Position numbers and translations under genes: made by a program
Notes under the pieces: generated by a model
The model's input: the letters and a program-made list of their open reading frames with translations, nothing else
Told to the model about the DNA's origin: nothing
Database searches by the model: none
Shown here: one piece after another, positions 63,717 to 64,000 of the stretch
Position numbering within the stretch: the stretch's first letter is position 1
Layout of the letters: each line of letters opens with the position of its first letter
NCBI RefSeq assembly: GCF_036227225.1
Contig: NZ_CP109444.1
Coordinates: 5,933,501-5,997,500 of the forward strand
Direction: 5' to 3'
Source: Streptomyces sp. NBC_01478
Lineage (GTDB): Bacteria > Actinomycetota > Actinomycetes > Streptomycetales > Streptomycetaceae
Length of the DNA stretch: 64,000 nucleotides

Positions 63717-64000
63717 TTACTTGCTGCACTGCGAGACGACCTGCTGCTCTTCCTCCGAAAGACTGGGACCGGGGCTGGGAGTCGCAGACGGGGTCGGGGA
63801 CGGGGACGTCGAAGTCGAGGTCGAAGGAGTCGGCTTCGGCGTGGCCTTGGACGTGAGCGAGGTGCTGGTGGTTCCCGTGGTGCCGCCGGGCTTGCTCGCG
63901 GCACTCTCGCGCTCGGACTCCTTCTTGCACGCGGAGGCCTGCACGGCCAGGTCGGCGATCTTCTTCTGGGCGTCCTGGAGACCGCCCTCGGCGATCGTCG
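63717..64000 (-). CDS. pstP: C-terminal tail of a probable PP2C Ser/Thr phosphatase (PstP), partial
   Basis: Only the last 94 residues are in the window: DAQKKIADLAVQASACKKESER, then a Thr/Ser/Pro-rich stretch (about 45 residues) and SLSEEEQQVVSQCSK. The two cysteines may form a disulfide in an extracytoplasmic tail. No phosphatase motif is visible because the catalytic part lies beyond 64000. The identification rests on position: in actinobacteria a PP2C phosphatase precedes rodA-pbpA-pknB. The stop is 30 bases before rodA. Confidence 0.6.
   Translation of the reverse strand, partial: TIAEGGLQDAQKKIADLAVQASACKKESERESAASKPGGTTGTTSTSLTSKATPKPTPSTSTSTSPSPTPSATPSPGPSLSEEEQQVVSQCSK

Overview
The window is the replication-origin region of a Streptomyces (or very close streptomycete) chromosome. 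This rests on very high third-position GC, frequent GTG starts, the gene order rpmH-dnaA-dnaN-gnd-recF-dciA-gyrB-gyrA, an oriC packed with DnaA boxes between dnaA and dnaN, many GTTTCACGTGAAAC parS sites, and actinobacterial markers such as crgA, class E sortases, a PASTA kinase, DLW-39 and an inositol-phosphate synthase. No phage, IS element, CRISPR array or defence island was seen. This is conserved core chromosome.

Layout. 0-12 kb: rpsF (partial), a small membrane protein, femX and an alanine-racemase-like gene (wall cross-bridge), a GT87-type mannosyltransferase, a bifunctional penicillin-binding protein, a PadR regulator with a clear palindromic operator in front of inositol-1-phosphate synthase, an MFS transporter and an LppU-like membrane protein. 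12-24 kb: cca, then a rightward run of a DUF6049-like secreted protein, murJ, a membrane pseudokinase, sigM with its zinc anti-sigma factor, trxB and trxA. 24-31 kb: the leftward origin-proximal run rpmH-rnpA-yidD-yidC-khpB-rsmG-parA-parB plus a GNAT acetyltransferase. 31-44 kb: dnaA, oriC (about 18 DnaA boxes and a DnaA-trio-like element), dnaN, gnd, recF, dciA, gyrB, gyrA and a DUF3566 protein. 44-52 kb: tRNA-Ile(GAU), several small or unknown genes, a Ser/Thr kinase, an HTH protein, tRNA-Ala(UGC) and a DUF5324-like protein. 52-64 kb: cyclophilin, rhomboid protease, crgA, then DUF881, three class E sortases interleaved with a small membrane protein and pabA, and finally pknB-pbpA-rodA and the tail of a probable PP2C phosphatase, transcribed leftward.

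How the genes work together. Three themes dominate: replication and segregation (DnaA, DnaN, RecF, DciA, gyrase, ParAB-parS, oriC); envelope growth and division (FemX, two penicillin-binding proteins, MurJ with a pseudokinase, RodA, CrgA, PknB, sortases, YidC); and redox or stress control (SigM, its anti-sigma factor, thioredoxin system).

The most interesting non-coding features are these. (i) Nine perfect parS sites lie left of oriC, mostly in pairs. Three convergent gene junctions carry them inside or beside perfect or near-perfect 32-35 bp palindromes that look like terminators. (ii) Two tandem DnaA boxes are followed by a CTACTACTACTA tract, resembling the DnaA-trio unwinding element. (iii) A compact cluster of consensus DnaA boxes sits between the rhomboid gene and crgA, 20 kb from oriC. 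I did not find a clearly new multi-gene system. The reading was done by eye, without database searches.
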